Shown piece by piece: positions 48,137-61,331 of a DNA stretch of 64,000 bases. Below the pieces are notes generated by a model that saw only the letters and a list, made by a program, of their open reading frames with translations, searched no databases and was not told the DNA's origin. Position 1 is the stretch's first letter; the number at the start of each line of letters is the position of its first letter. The position numbers and the translations under genes are program-made. This DNA comes from Pyrrhoderma lamaoense (taxonomy: Eukaryota; Basidiomycota; Agaricomycetes; Hymenochaetales; Hymenochaetaceae), in the NCBI GenBank assembly GCA_002794735.1, contig NBAZ01000005.1:186001-250000 (forward strand), written 5' to 3'.

Positions 48137-51100
48137 ATGAGCTCACAGCAACACTCAGCGCTACCGACTCCGGAGAGACGACTCTCCAAATCAAAACGAA
48201 TTCACATTTTCTCCTCACCCACATACCACGATCAGAACTTCTTCCCGTCATCATCAATGGCCAGTACCACTCCAGCCGCGCCAAGGCCGCCACTCTCACA
48301 GACAAACACACACAATCGCACGTCTTCCTTCCTCAACAACTTTTCTTTCAGAAACAGAACAAACTCGAATACCCAATCTCATAACTCAGGAGGGAGCTCG
48401 TTACTTAAATCTGTCCGTGAAATTGCACACCAACCTCGAAGTAGCCTTGATGAATTCGGTGCAGCAAGTAGCACAACATCAAGTAGTGTAAGCCCTAACC
48501 CAAATACATCGACCAGTCCAAGAATGCTTTCGAACCCAGAATCTGAAGCTGCTGTGACGACAGGGACAGAGAAATTCCCAACTTCTCCTCGTACTTCACA
48601 AACAGGACAAAATCAACAAGGAGGATTACATCCGGAAATCAAGTCGCTTGTTCAGTTATCTGCTGCGCATGCACACAAGGTGTACTTCTCTGGTCCCCTC
48701 GTAAAGCATGTCGAACGACATACTGATGGCCGCTCTGTTGGAAAATCGGAGCCTTGGTCAGAGGTTTGGGCACAGCTTGGGGGGACGACACTTAGTGTAT
48801 GGGATATGAAGGCGATCGAAGAGGCTAGTAAAAGAGGTCAAGAGGTACCCCCAACGTACTTCAACATCACTGATGCTACCGTTCATGTACTTGGTGCTGT
48901 TACGATGCCTGCTACCCCAAATGGTGATCCTCCGAAGAGGTACTCAAATGTCGTCACACTTACTACCGCCGGTCTCAATTTGTTGCTTTTCTCATGTCCG
49001 AGTCCTCAAGCTCTTATATCATGGGCAACCGCATTCCGTCTAGCAGCATACGAAAAATCAAGACTCGAGGAAATATATACAGCTCACCTCCTTCGTATGT
49101 CCTTGAGTGAACAGGGTCAATGTACGTCTTCTTATCTCCACAGTTTCCATCTTCCCTTCTTCGTATCCATCAGTATTCATATACTAAGCACTGCTGCATA
49201 TACATATATATATATATAGGGAAGGATCCCAGGTCACCGCTTACGAATGGTCGAATGGAAGGATGGGTCCAGATAAGAGTCAATGGCCAGACAGATTGGA
49301 AGCGCCTTTGGATGAGTGTTCAAGCCGCTGTTGATGGTGAACAACGTAAGAACCGGATGTCCTCCCTCTTTGGGCGAAATGTACACGAACATTCATCCAG
49401 CGTTAACTCCGTCAACTCCCAAGGCGAAGCAGGGGGGCAGACAGTGAAGCCGGCACAGATACAACTCTTCACTTCTGCTAGACCGCGGGATCGTAAGCAG
49501 CCAGCACTCACCCTCACTAATGTTACCCAGGCATTTGCAGTATACCCAGAGAGGCCAGAACTTATTAGTAGGAGTACACTGGTCAAGATGGAAGGACTCA
49601 TTGGGGACGAAGAGCTTGCTGGGGAATGGGCATCGAAAGAGGGGTGGCTGTTAATGATGCCCGAACTAGATGGAAACAAACTTGGATCTATGGAAATGCT
49701 CAAATGGATTGTTGGTAAGTTTAATGACTTATTGTGCATAATTTTTTTTTGGTTAAGTAAAGTTTCGTTATTAAGGTATCCATGATGCATTCAACCTCTA
49801 TGGACGGCCAACTAGCTACACATGGAATCCTAGGGATCATGGCTCCCTTATGTTTGCCTATCCAGTAGGCCCTCATAAAGACGTTAGTTTACTCATATCT
49901 TGAACTAAGTGTGTTATTCAACTCAAAAACCCCGCTTAGGAACTATTCCTCGATCGTGTTCTTGCTGAAAAAGTTGATCCGCGAGAGGGTAGAGGATCTT
50001 TCATCCGCCAACAGTTCAGGAACATACTTGTCGAGCGAATGAATGGTGGTCAGATACCTGGGCAAACGTCATCAAGGCCGACAACAGCCAGTTCCGCTGT
50101 TGAGTCCACGAGTCCCCCTATGCTCCCACCGATACAGACAACAGCTGAAAGTCACTCCCAGGAATCTCAAATTGCACAAAGTGGTGGTAGCTCGAGTGGG
50201 TTCCAGCTCCCGCCCCTCAGTTTTGATCTGGGAGGTTCTGGTACCGGGGCACCCTTGCAAAGTGGGCAGCTATCTCCGATCAGCGAAAGAACGGATGCTT
50301 TATCACGCCGAAGTACTACAGCTACGGCTGAATCACGAATGGGACAAAGTCAGCCATCAACAAATATCTCCGTGCGAGGGACACCTGCTCAAGGTCCTAT
50401 TCAAGAAGAAAATATCCCATCAAGCTCGGGCATAATTCGGGAGCCAGCTCAAAATAGTCCTGAGAGGAATGCAGCTTCGTACGATGATGCCCGTTCAAAG
50501 TATCAACAGCAGTGGAAAGCAGATCAAAATGGACAAGCTAGTTACATACAACCTATGCATCAGCTTAGTATCAGTTCTGGAAAGTCTGATTCAGGAAAAG
50601 TAACGAGCCCGACAGGCGTTCAGTCTCCAACAAGTCCCTCGGGTATACCCACCTCGCCTCCGATGTCACCGAGGTCTGACTCGGAGGCATCGAAGTACAG
50701 TCAGCCAGAAAGGAGTACGAGCATTGGGTCCATACCGGGCTCATTAATAGGCTCAGGTCGTCAAAATACAACGAGCAATCAACTCCCTCCAACAGTCATG
50801 CAACCGAATCCAATCAACCGGCAAACACAGGAGTTGCAGCAACCACAGACTTATCAACAGTTGGCACCTTTGAGTCCGCAGACAACGGCCTCAGCTGAAC
50901 AGGGACCTCTGTCTCCTGCTTCTCATGTCTCACACTCAACTACGCTGAGCTCTCCGTTTTCTGTAATCAAGAACGTCAATAAGGACCAGCCCCCTATACC
51001 CCCTGCAAAAGATACAAGCGCAAGTCAAGGGATGGGTGGAACTACTAGCTGGGAGCCACACTACAAGCAAAAACAAGCCGAGTCTGACTTTGTATTCGAT

Positions 51101-53572
51101 GAGCCAGCTGCTCTATACCTTATGCAAGAACATCAGAGGGAAGAAACTGTGCGTGGACCTCCTGGACCAGTAATGGCACCACGTCACTCAGAGGACGAAG
51201 ATGATAGGCGCTCTGAGGTGTCCGAACACTCAAGATTAACGAACCCTATGAGTATGGCAGAGAGTTTCAGCCAATCTCTCCCATCTCCTACTAGGAGTGC
51301 AGGATCTATAGCTGTGCCCCAATCACCTCCAAACCAAGCACGGTTTGGACTCCCTAGTGTACCAACATCGCCTGTTCCTCGACGTCAGACGCCTATGGGC
51401 TTTGAACTAATCTCAGGTGCAGTTGGCGTGCCTTCTACGAGTAGTGTACCCGGTGTAGGTAGTATTCGTAGTGGCCGATCACAGGACTCAGCTCAATTCG
51501 CTAGTGAGAATCAGAATCAAAGCCAAAATCAGAATCAGTTGCATGTGACTACTCAGAATCGGCCGCTTGGAAGAAGGCCTTCAGGAGCACGTGCCCCACA
51601 GCCACATTCACAATCTGGTGCTGGCAAACGATTTGTCCCTAGTGACTCCCAGTTGGACGAGCATCCGACAGACTCTACTACTACTAACTCTTCTTCAATG
51701 GCTGAATCACATATCGATGATAGCACTGTAGACGCTCTCGCTGCACTAAGCTTCCTTGAGCAAGAAGAGGGAGGCGCTAACGCACCCGCTTCTAACCCGA
51801 CGCGCTCGCGCTCTTCAAGTGAGCAGGACAGGAACGCGTCCACGCCAAGCATAACAACTCCTGTTCCTCCTCAAATAAACGAACCTGAAGACCGTGCACC
51901 TTCTCCCCCCTCAAGAAACAAACAATATCGTTCGTCGTTTGCTCCTTCAAAACAAGCTGAAGAGCGTAAGGCACGGTCACAGGCGCAACAGGCGGCGCAT
52001 GATGACGTATTACACAAGCCGGGACGGCCGAACGGCAAGCAACGCGCTCAGGTACACCAACGTGAAGGCGGATGGGAGAGTAGTGAGGATGAGGAAGAGG
52101 AGGAAGAGGAGGACGATGATGAAGACGACGAGGATGCAGGCGAAGATGGCCGGCCTCGTTTGCCGTCCGCACCAGGCTCCAGGTCCCAGTCTAACTCCTC
52201 GCCTGTGGGGAGGAATACTATGTACCAACTAAATTCACGCGATGGGTTGTCTCCGGCAGGTTCGAACACCGATCTACGAGACCCACAAGCCCAACAAAGA
52301 GGGATGCGTACGCTTCCACAAATCCCGCAGCGAGGCCGGTCACCCGGAGGTGCGTACTGATATTTACATTATCTTTGATCATTCGTTTGTTTAACCTAGG
52401 TCTGGAATTCTTGTAGAACCGGATGCACGTTACGTATCAGAGCAATATGAATGCCCACGCGAGCCCAGTGTCAGCCGCCCGCAGGCGCAGTACCCTCCAC
52501 AAATGCAACAACAATTCCAGCAGCAGCCGCAGTACAATCCCAGACAAAATATATGGTCGAACGTCCTAGACGTTAATCGTGAAACAGGCTTGCCCAATAA
52601 TTCAATGAGTGGAAACAGGGATACTTTTGTGCAGATGGAACACCCATCGGAGACTATGACTAAAGCCTTTATGCCTCAAGGTTTGCTATCCGCCGGTCTT
52701 CAGGACAAGCAGGATAGGTCCGCAAAACGCCAAGAAGAACTTGCACGCGAGTCGGGAGCTTCTCTCATCAACGTACCGAACAAACCTCCTCCCCCACAAG
52801 TAGGTTTACTAGGTGCGATTACTGCTCACGAGCGTGAACGCAAGCGTGAGGGCGGTGTGGGTGCTGCATTAACGGAGCGTGAACGAGAGAAAAGACTTGC
52901 TGAAGAACGTCAGCGTAAGCTTGATGAATTACAAAGGCAACAATTGGAGCAACAACAACAGTATGCTGCACAATTCGGTGGGGGTATGCTTTCTCCACAG
53001 ATGACGGGCATGATGGGAGGATTTGGTTATCCGCAAATGATGGGTCCACAATCGATGTACTTCAATCCTATGTTTAATCCTATGATGGCGAACCCACAGC
53101 ACATGTTTGCTGCTCAACAGGCGGCACAGGCGTATCAGCAAGCTATGATGGCGATGTCTACTGCGGGGTCGCAGATAGGTGTAGGCGGTGTGGATGGTGG
53201 GAACCAGTCTGGAAATAACACGCCGAATAACGGAGGCTCTCCTCCTCCGGTGCGATGATGGGTGCTGGGGGAATGGGATATGATCCTCGGATGTCAATGA
53301 TGAGTATGGGTATGATGCCGATGATGGGCATGGGAATGCCTGGAATGTCACCCATGGGTATGCAGATGACGGGAGGGAGTATGATGGGTGGTGTGGACCC
53401 TCGCTTTTCGATGGCACCAGGTACCTTTGATGGAATGAATGTGGGTCAAGTACCAGGTTCTGGACAACATTCGCAGAGAGTGTCGTCGTATAATGGTTCA
53501 CCTGCTGCTTCCCCTGGTCCTGGAGTCACTCCCGCGAACCGGAGCGGCGAAGAGGCTACTCCCGCGCGATGA
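48137..53572 (+). CDS. CAF120: CAF120-type PH-domain protein (frame interrupted near the end)
   Basis: Exons 48137-49121, 49220-49714, 49776-49882, 49940-52349 and 52417-53572 give roughly 1540 residues. After a disordered Ser/Asn-rich start, residues about 170-350 form a PH domain (HKVYFSGPLVKHVERHTDGR, WSEVWAQLGGTTLSVWD, YSNVVTLTTAGLNLLLFSCP). A second conserved part follows (GRMEGWVQIRVNGQTDWKRL and TNVTQAFAVYPERPELISRS, then WLLMMPELDG and IHDAFNLYGRP). This is the Caf120/Skg3 family, linked to CCR4-NOT in yeast and cell polarity sites. The long remainder is Ser/Pro/Gln-rich with an acidic block (EEEEEEDDDEDDEDAGED), a coiled coil (EREREKRLAEERQRKLDELQ) and a Met/Gly-rich tail. One base is missing at about 53236-53250 (ctcctcctcc). 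The tail composition continues unchanged in the next frame to 53572. Confidence 0.85.
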
Positions 53573-54467
53573 GTGTGTGTATGTAGTATGAGCTCTTGAT
53601 AGTATAACTCCTTTCTATCATCTTTTCATCTTTTTTGCTTTTGGGACTCACTTTGTTTCGTAGTAACTATTCCTTCCCTTCTCTCTCCCGTTATTTTTTC
53701 TTTGGTGTTTACTTGTCTACCTCTACCTCTGTCTGTCTGTCTGTCTAACCATCATCTCCACACACAACAACTTACACACGATTACATCCAATCTTTCTTC
53801 TAAAAAGGCCAAATCTTATTCAGGGTTTAGTCCCCAATCGTTACTAATAATATCTAATATCCCTATCATGAAAGCATCCTTTCTTTCCACCCTCTTTGAT
53901 TATTATAACCACTAGCGATCACAATCCAAAACTGTCCTTACTCGTCCTCATATACACTCGTCAACATATATATAATCCACTTGATCACCTGTGACTAATC
54001 TACTCTTTCTGTGTCATCTTTATCACTATCGTTTTTACTTTGAAATCCCAGCTAATATTCTCGGAGTCTGCTGGAAGTATGGTAGTAAATTTACTTGCGT
54101 ATACTCTTTTTTCAACGGGTATCCCTACGGCTAATTCTTTGGACATTGTTTACGGATTACCCCATTCCTTTCCTCCAGGGAACCGTCCATATTAATTATA
54201 AGTCATTAATTGATACTCTTATTTACTATTTTGTGTCATACTGGAATAAATTATTATGATTTTGCCACCACCACTTGTGTGTCGGTTTTTGCATCTCACG
54301 TGTGTTCAAATATCAGATTACAACATCGTAAATTAGTTTGATAGTTAACAAAGTTACTAAGAGTAAGTGTCGTTTGAGTCAGTTGGGTTCTGAAGAAAGA
54401 ATATCCAAGCAGCAGCTTAAAGCACAACAAACTAGTAATAAAAGACTGATATCTTCACTCGCACATT
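53573..54467. other. Intergenic region
   Basis: 0.9 kb, T/C-rich after CAF120, with a short (GTCT)n at about 53727-53745. No gene was recognised. Confidence 0.45.
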
Positions 54468-55695
54468 ATGGCAGAAATTGACTTACAGCCATCAAGATTG
54501 GGAACGAAAGAACAGTAAGTAAATCATTGATAGAGAAACTTTGTGAAATTTGTCTGTATAAATAAGTGACTAACGGTCTAGGAACTTATAAATTTGATTC
54601 TACTCTTCTTGTCGTGCCTCTTGCTCAGCTGGGATAACGTATATGCTGATGAATTTACCAATTTCAATGATTTCGGAGATGAGGGGGAAGTCTGGTGAGT
54701 ACTTGAAGTTCATATGTGTATGCTTTATATGCGCATATACTCAACTCTTTTTATGGTGGTGAAACACTTACATCGTTTATAAATTTTTGATAATGTATAC
54801 TGATCTTTGCGATGATGGGACTGGAGTAAAGGTTCGGTCAAGATAGTGTAGAAAAAATGGTTTCGTGGGCGCTAGAATATGTCCCTCCATCCTCATCATC
54901 TTCATCTTCGTCAAAAGACTCTGACTCAAACTCGGCTCTAGACCAAGATCAAGATTCAAGAGCATACACATACACACAACATCCAAGTATACTCGAAATT
55001 GGTACAGGCAATGGAACGCTTCTCTGCGCACTTGCAGAAGCGGGTTATCCCCCAACCTACCTCGCAGGGATAGACTATAGTCCTGATGCGGTTCGTCTTG
55101 CGAGAGGTATAGCTGAGCAAAGAGGAGTTCTTGAGATCACGTTTGAAGAAGCGGATTTTCTAGTACCGGATATCGCGAAGACGTTGCCTTTGGTTGAGGG
55201 TATGACCGCTGGAGGTGAAACTGGAGCTGGACGTAGTTGGGATGTCGTGATGGACAAAGGGACGTACGATGCTATGGCTCTAGCAGAACGAGACTCAGAA
55301 GGAAAACACCCTTGTGATGAGTATCCTATCAGAGTTGCCGAAGTTCTCAAACCTGGAGGTTACTTCTTGATCACTTGTACGTCTTGTTTTCTCACTATAT
55401 CATTGTCTCGATATCTTAATATACCGAGCTAACGCTTAATCAAATTTAAATTGCACTAAACCAAACTGATTGTTATACAGCATGTAACTTTACTCGAGAT
55501 GAGTTATTAAAAGCTTTCGTTACGCCGAAGACTGGGTTCTCAAAACAGTTCGTTCTTCATCCACTCCTGAAGTGATGCACTTGTCTAACTCTTTCATCAT
55601 ACAGCTCGGAGATAGAACATAAAAGCATCTCCTTTGGGGGAGTTCAAGGGAGCACGTATTGTAGTATCGCTTTTCAAAAAGCAGTAGCATCATGA
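54468..55695 (+). CDS. EFM4: Protein-lysine N-methyltransferase EFM4 (METTL10)
   Basis: Five exons (54468-54514, 54629-54694, 54832-55376, 55481-55547, 55605-55695) give 271 residues. Efm4 trimethylates a lysine of elongation factor 1A in the cytosol. The N-terminal HWDNVYADEFTNFNDFGDEG leads to W-FGQDSVEKMVSW. A Ser/Asp-rich insert, SSSSSSSSKDSDSNS, is unusual. The SAM motif ILEIGTGNGTLLCALAEAGY, then GIDYSPDAVRLA, DVVMDKGTYDAMAL and LKPGGYFLITS follow. The end, CNFTRDELLKAF then HSEIEHKSISFGGVQGST, is reached through a gttcgt donor at 55548. Without it the frame would end early at KQFVLHPLLK, so this non-standard donor decides the C-terminus. Confidence 0.9.
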
Positions 55696-55765
55696 ATGTA
55701 GACTAATTACCTCATTATACAAGACAAGATTTAGTCACTATATGCGAACATGGTGATATATACAT

Positions 55766-58700
55766 TTATTGGTATTCTGCCGATTCCAATGCCATCTCTA
55801 ATGCCTCCCTTGAAACATCACAACACCACGAAGTAAATTCTCCCATATTGTCTCCTCTAGCATCAGTGTTATCGAAAGTTTTTAGTAGGAAATAGACTAT
55901 CCCTCTTGCCAGAGCGGGTATACGTGCAGCCTTTCTCATCACTTCCGCCAGAGCCTTCTCGCTACGTCGCCCATCAACTGTCTCAAAGTTACTCTTGTCT
56001 AACCCTGGTACGAGTGAAGGATCCTGAGTGCAGAGAAAAAGTTGAGTGAAAAACTGAACCAAGAAAGCGGTTGTCTTCTTCTTCAGTGAAACAAAGTCCA
56101 GAGTCTATAAAACAAGTAGCCAACCCCAGGTTCAGCGTATCTAAGCATTAGGATAAATGAAATCTCATACCTTGAGAATTGTTATAGCAATCAATTCCCT
56201 GGAAACCCACCAAGCATACAGACGAGCGACATTTGCTGCTCGTGTACTAGATATACGATCAAGTTCGAATCCTTGATCGTCATTGTCTTCATCTCTAAAA
56301 CTTTCCGCCATTTCTGCCCCACCCACTCCAGTCTCTCCTAAACTACGTAAGAAATCCCAGAAGCAGAATTGTAAGGTGATTCGATGTGAGTGTGTTTGTC
56401 TGCATAGATGCTGTCCGATTAGGGCGTAATAAGGATTATAGGACTTTTCCTGAAGTATTGTAGAGTTTGTTAAGCATGGAGTTGTGAAGTAAAAGAATGA
56501 AAGAGGGTTAAAGGTACGTACGTTTCCACAACAGTGTAATAACACACGTATGATTTCTCGTTGCTGAACGTCATTCAGATTCAGTTGAGCAAGACGATCA
56601 CAAGCATCCACATAATCCTGAGAATTGATTTGTAAGTCCTAGGTATCGGAAGGAACATTGTGGTAACACATACATCACTGCTCATTAGGACGACAAAAAT
56701 ACTTCTTCGAACGTCTGTGTTCATTCCCTGCTTCTTGGCTAGTTTAAGCAGTGCGTTATCCTCCCCTTGGTGGCTGGGGAGGACTCAACTACTCGGTCCA
56801 CAAGTGGATCCCCACCCCAGGCTGCTCCAACTAACCACCATTTACCCTTAGTATCTGCCTGATGTAAGTCGTCGAGACTGATCCTGAGCGGTTCATGTGC
56901 ATGAACTAAAGTTTCCAGAAACAAGTCAGAATACTTGTATTTAAAAAATTAGATGAAGTCTTCAAAATTGCCTAACCATGGTATTTCTTCCCAATTCCAG
57001 AAACAAATTTGTTGATTCTCTCTTTTGACTCTACGCTTCCCTGTGAATCGGCCCCCTTTCGGACTTTGTTGTTTTTGAGGTTGTTCAGCGTTTCAACCAT
57101 GAATCGAGTCCTTGAACTATTGATATATCAGTAGAGCGCACCCAGGACTATCCATTGCAGTGTGCTGACCTTGTGGAACGCTGGTCACCAAGCTTCGATT
57201 GAACGATTTGTATGATGTCCTTAAGGGCAGATGGGTCGTCCTGCCTAAGCTGTGTTCCGGATCCTTTTCTTATAGTCAGCAATCCTACAAGAAAACAGAT
57301 TAAACCATCATACCTTTAGCAAGCTTAAGGATTAGTTCCACATCTAGCTCTGATATACGATCCTCCAAAATAAGTCGTATAATATCATATACAAGGGTAC
57401 ATGAGATAACACGATAATTATACAGGTCCGATAATAAAACCAATAGATTGGAACATTCCTTTCCCAGCTCTACACCGTCATCTGTAGCTGGGCGATTCCC
57501 TTCCTTGGATTTCTCATAGTGACGTTCAAAATTCGCGACCACAGTCTGGACAAAGTAAGCAGCTAGATAGTATTTAAGAATGTAATTGAGAACAGAGAAC
57601 AAAATGCGAGGGTTATTGAAAGCGTTTACCTATCTCTACTCCAATGATTTTGTGAAGACAAGCAATCAAACCGGCATGAAGAGCAACATAGGAATCGAGT
57701 AAGGTGGAATGCAAGCAAGTTCCCTCTATTACTAAGTTAGTCAGAGTAGATGTTATGTCTGAAAATTGATCTTCAGTAAGAAAGAAGTTTCGATATCAGG
57801 ATATCAAAAGGACGTACCATGCCTCTTGTGTGTTCGATACAAGTCTTCGATTTCTCTCAATATTGAATCGATATTTTGTTCACTCAATCTGTTCAAGAGT
57901 CCCTTCACCATCCTAGTAAGCTTGATATCCGCTCCACTGTCGTCCTGTGTTTGCTTCCGTAATTGAGGCGGGACGTATCGTACTTCTTTTGTTGATGATT
58001 AACGATGTATATGCATATTTGAAATCAAAGGCTTACTAGTGATCTGGTCTTCAGGTTTCTTCACCTCTTCGATTTCTCTTTCCGGCTCCTCTTCACTCAA
58101 TTCACTTAAACCAAAGCCATTCCAATCGTCCTCCCGCCATTAATTCATCCTCTCCTTGGATAGCTCCGTTTTCGTCATCAGAGCTATCCCCTCAACATCA
58201 AGGTCGATCGAACCGTCGATACTTAGCTCCTCTTCCAGATCGTCATCTTTAAACTAAATTTTCAACAACAATAAGCCCTCTCACTCAGACTGTTAAAAGT
58301 AAGATCTTACCTCAAGTCCACCTTCTAGACCTATTCCCTTTTCATCCAAGTCAACGAGAAGATCTAGAACAGGAAAACAAATTTATGAACAAGCATAGGG
58401 CTAAAAATAAATTTGGGACGTACCGAGAAATCCATCGTCTTCAAACCCATTTCCATATTTACTTTTCCCCTTTTTCTTCTTGTCCACACCTAGTTTCTTC
58501 TCCAACATTGCAATATATGCGTCTTCCTCTTCGTCCCGTTTTGAATGTCCGGCTGATGGATCCCAAACCATATTCTTCTCCTTTTTCTTTTTATTCGCTT
58601 CCTTTTCCTCTGTAGGCCTTTTTCCAGCAGAATCTCTCACATGTTGCTCTTTCTTTGCCGTCCGAGCTGTTTCCTTGTGCTCTGTTTTCTCGAGCTTCAC

Positions 58701-59046
58701 ATCAACTACTTCGAGCCTTCGTTTCTTACGAGGTACGTTTCTCGTTTCATCGGATTCGTTGAGCTTTTCTACACTACGTTTCTTGCTATCACTCTGGGTT
58801 TGATGATAATGTGCTTGTGAGAAGAACTGGGCTTTCCGCTGTTTTGTTTTTTGCCGTTCCGCCTTCCTCTCAGCCTTCCTGTCACGACGTCCAGTATTTT
58901 TCTTCTGTCCAGATCCACTTACACCTGATATCAGTTAGGTGATTTGTGACATTTAAAGGTGTTTGTTACTTACTATTTTGGGCGTTAATTTCGTCAAGTA
59001 GTGACTGTGGAAGCTTAGTTGTTGTAGGTCGTCTTCGAGAGGACAT
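55766..59046 (-). CDS. SGD1: SGD1/NOM1, MIF4G-MA3 nucleolar protein (frame interrupted)
   Basis: The gene starts at 59046 (MSSRRRPTTTKLPQSLLDEI) and has about a dozen exons. A basic/acidic N-terminal third (RRDRKAERKAERQKTKQR, KKLGVDKKKKGKSKYGNGF, acidic DLEEELSIDGSID) is followed by the MIF4G start (RYVPPQLRKQ, LTRMVKGLLNRLSEQNID, LDSYVALHAGLIACLHK). Next come ELGKECSNLLVLLSDLYNY and ISELDVELILKLAK. The MA3 region comprises LLKLAKKQGMNTDVRRSIFV, DYVDACDRLAQLNLNDVQQR, IGQHLCRQTHSHRITLQFCF and ARLYAWWVSRELIAITILK. Sgd1/NOM1 works in 18S rRNA processing in the nucleolus. One base is missing at about 58190, 58133 and 56764, each in a G/C run. Each shift restores the expected acidic or MIF4G/MA3 sequence. 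Confidence 0.9.
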
Positions 59047-59319
59047 GATTCAAATTTTGGAAATGATTGACCGTAAGAATTGCTAGACCCGATCAATAAG
59101 TTATGTGGCTGTGCGAACTCATAATACATGTAGTTATAAGACTATTAATAGTAGTGATGTTTCTGGGTATAGTGCTAGTATTATTTGGATATCTATACAT
59201 GTTCATGAGTCTAGTTGAAAACACCTGTTGCATCAAGAAAGAGGAATATTTTACTAATAAACACAAGATTAGCTGGAAATTATAGAAATACAGTGATATT
59301 TTCCATCCGATTGAGTCTT

Positions 59320-60947
59320 TCAGTCCGAAATATCTATCACATCGTCTAGCTTTGATATCCGTCTCCTCTTTCGATGTCTTTGATGAGGAAGATTCTCCTT
59401 GTCATCATCGGAGTCATCCTCAATAATGATCACGTTCTGTTCTAGAGGACGAGCCTGTATCGAAAAAGTGCTATTTGATGTCTGAGTACATGTTCTGGGC
59501 TGATTTCCGGTTTGATTTATAGCAAATTTTTCTAAAGCTTGTTGCTCTGCAAGATCAATTGCTTCCAAATCTATCTCAATATCATCCATGTCAAAGCCAT
59601 CAGAATCGATACGTAGGGAGGAAGAAGTTTTGCTTGCATCCGTAGACGAATGAGATATCATGTCTACTTCTTCTGTCGAGATAGAAGAGTCTGTTATATC
59701 TAGTGGATCACCTCGAACAGGTGATAAGATTCTGTAAAGATTCTGTGAGATCGAATTTGTCTCAGAATCAGAAACTAATGTTGAGGTTGATGTCGTTGTT
59801 ATGGTGCTGCCAGAGAAGTAGCGAGAAGGAACAAGTGTATTTTGTGATGTAGAGGCGACTGAAGAAGGGCCAGCAGAGGCATCACAGAGTCTGGATTCTT
59901 TCGTTTGCGAGAGAGGGGCACAGCATTGTCAACATGAGCCATTGTGTCGAGATCGTCAGGAGAGATCGATATCTCGCGAACAGGCGAGCGATTTCTGTGT
60001 AGATTATCAGAGTTATTAGTAGTTATATGTGGAACTGGCCTCTGAGGAGAAGGAGGAGGCGAAGGTCGTGAATCCTCTTCTTTGGAGAGCTCATCTTCTG
60101 GTGGGATAGGTTTCCTATAATCATATTTAGTATCTCCATATTAAAGATGCTATAAACATGATGTACTACTTACCTCATACGTTCAAGCAGACTGATAAGG
60201 AAGTCCCTTTCCCTCCGTTCATCTCGATCAGAGTTTGTATGTCCTTTGAGTATAATTCCATTGGGCTCTAAGAATATGATACCCCTCCTGACAGATACAT
60301 TTTTGAGTAGGATCTTATAATATGGTTTCAGCAACACGGCCGAAGGCTACCGAGACGAGTATGAGTGCAAACCTTAAATCCCAAAGGTGTCTCGCCAAGC
60401 TTTAGCTGTGGGATTGATCTGTATTCTATCGCTGGTAAGCTTACTGTGCCATCACTGAGCTCAAGCCTTAACATTTGCCGAGGATAATTAGGAATTGGCC
60501 CTTCATGGTCTTCTTCGCCTTCTTCTTGAGCCAAACCCGCAAGGTCAGCACGCTCATTCCGCGTCTGACGGACGTTAAAAAGGCTGAATGCACTGCTCCC
60601 GATTTCTGTTATAGCTGTAACTTCGACTAAAATCCCGCAGATACGACTTGCATCCTGAACCAGTCCAGTTCCTGGTTCCATAGAGTCACGTAAATCTGAA
60701 TCTAATAGCTGCTTTTCAACATTTTTGATAAAGTTTTTTGATTGTGTTTGAGGATTTATATCCAGCTCCGTAGTTATCCAGTCACAACATGCATTGAGCC
60801 AGTCCTGTAGCAATCAAAAAAGGCAGCCATAAAGTCAGTTGAGTACAATCGTGCGTTGTAACTAGAAAGTGAATTTCTTACATTAGCAACGCGTGGTTTG
60901 GGGTAATTCTTCTTAATCCATTTTACTACATTTTCTGGGGCTGGCAT
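59320..60947 (-). CDS. RMI1: RMI1, RecQ-mediated genome instability protein (frame interrupted)
   Basis: The start at 60947 reads MPAPENVVKWIKKNYPKPRV. After an intron comes ANDWLNACCDWITTEL, the N-terminal helical part (DUF1767). The OB fold contains GTGLVQDASRICGILVEVT, RQMLRLELSDGTVSLPAIEY, RSIPQLKLGETPLGFK and, after an intron, ILLKNVSVRRGIIFLEP. This order is specific for Rmi1, which with Sgs1/BLM and Top3 dissolves double Holliday junctions. The rest is disordered, with acidic IIIEDDSDDDKE and basic HRKRRRISKL near the end. Around 59915 (GGGG on the plus strand) one base is missing; upstream of it the frame ends in SLAAP, and the neighbouring frame carries the Ser/Asp-rich tail to 59320. 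Domain call is good, the exact C-terminus less so. Confidence 0.85.
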
Positions 60948-61331
60948 AGTGCTGTAGTTGCTATTCCATAGGACTGAATGTCGAGTAGAGAATAATTATG
61001 ACTGCTTTGTGGTCTTTGAACTCGCAAGATCGTAATTTTCATTGGAATGATCCGTGCCAATCTTGACGCGCTTGGTTCTTATCACGTGAGGAGCACGTGC
61101 TGTTAATTTTCAGAGTCATAGCTTTGGCTTACTAAACGGTAATTACTAATTCTAAATTTGAAACACTAGACTAATGAACAAGAGACTGCCTAGGGACATT
61201 ACATGTCTTTTCACTACTGCTCTTTGATGATGCTGGAGGCGAATACAGGAAAACTCATATCATACGTGATTGGATAATTTGTGGAAAATTTCTACCACTA
61301 TTAGATTTCAAGCTAGTTCAAATTTGAAAGG
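60948..61331. promoter_or_regulatory. Divergent promoter RMI1 / RAD2 with paired E-boxes
   Basis: 384 bp between two DNA-repair genes. Two perfect CACGTG cores lie at 61083-61088 and 61094-61099, eleven bases apart start to start (about one helical turn), so two bHLH dimers could bind the same face. Confidence 0.5.
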
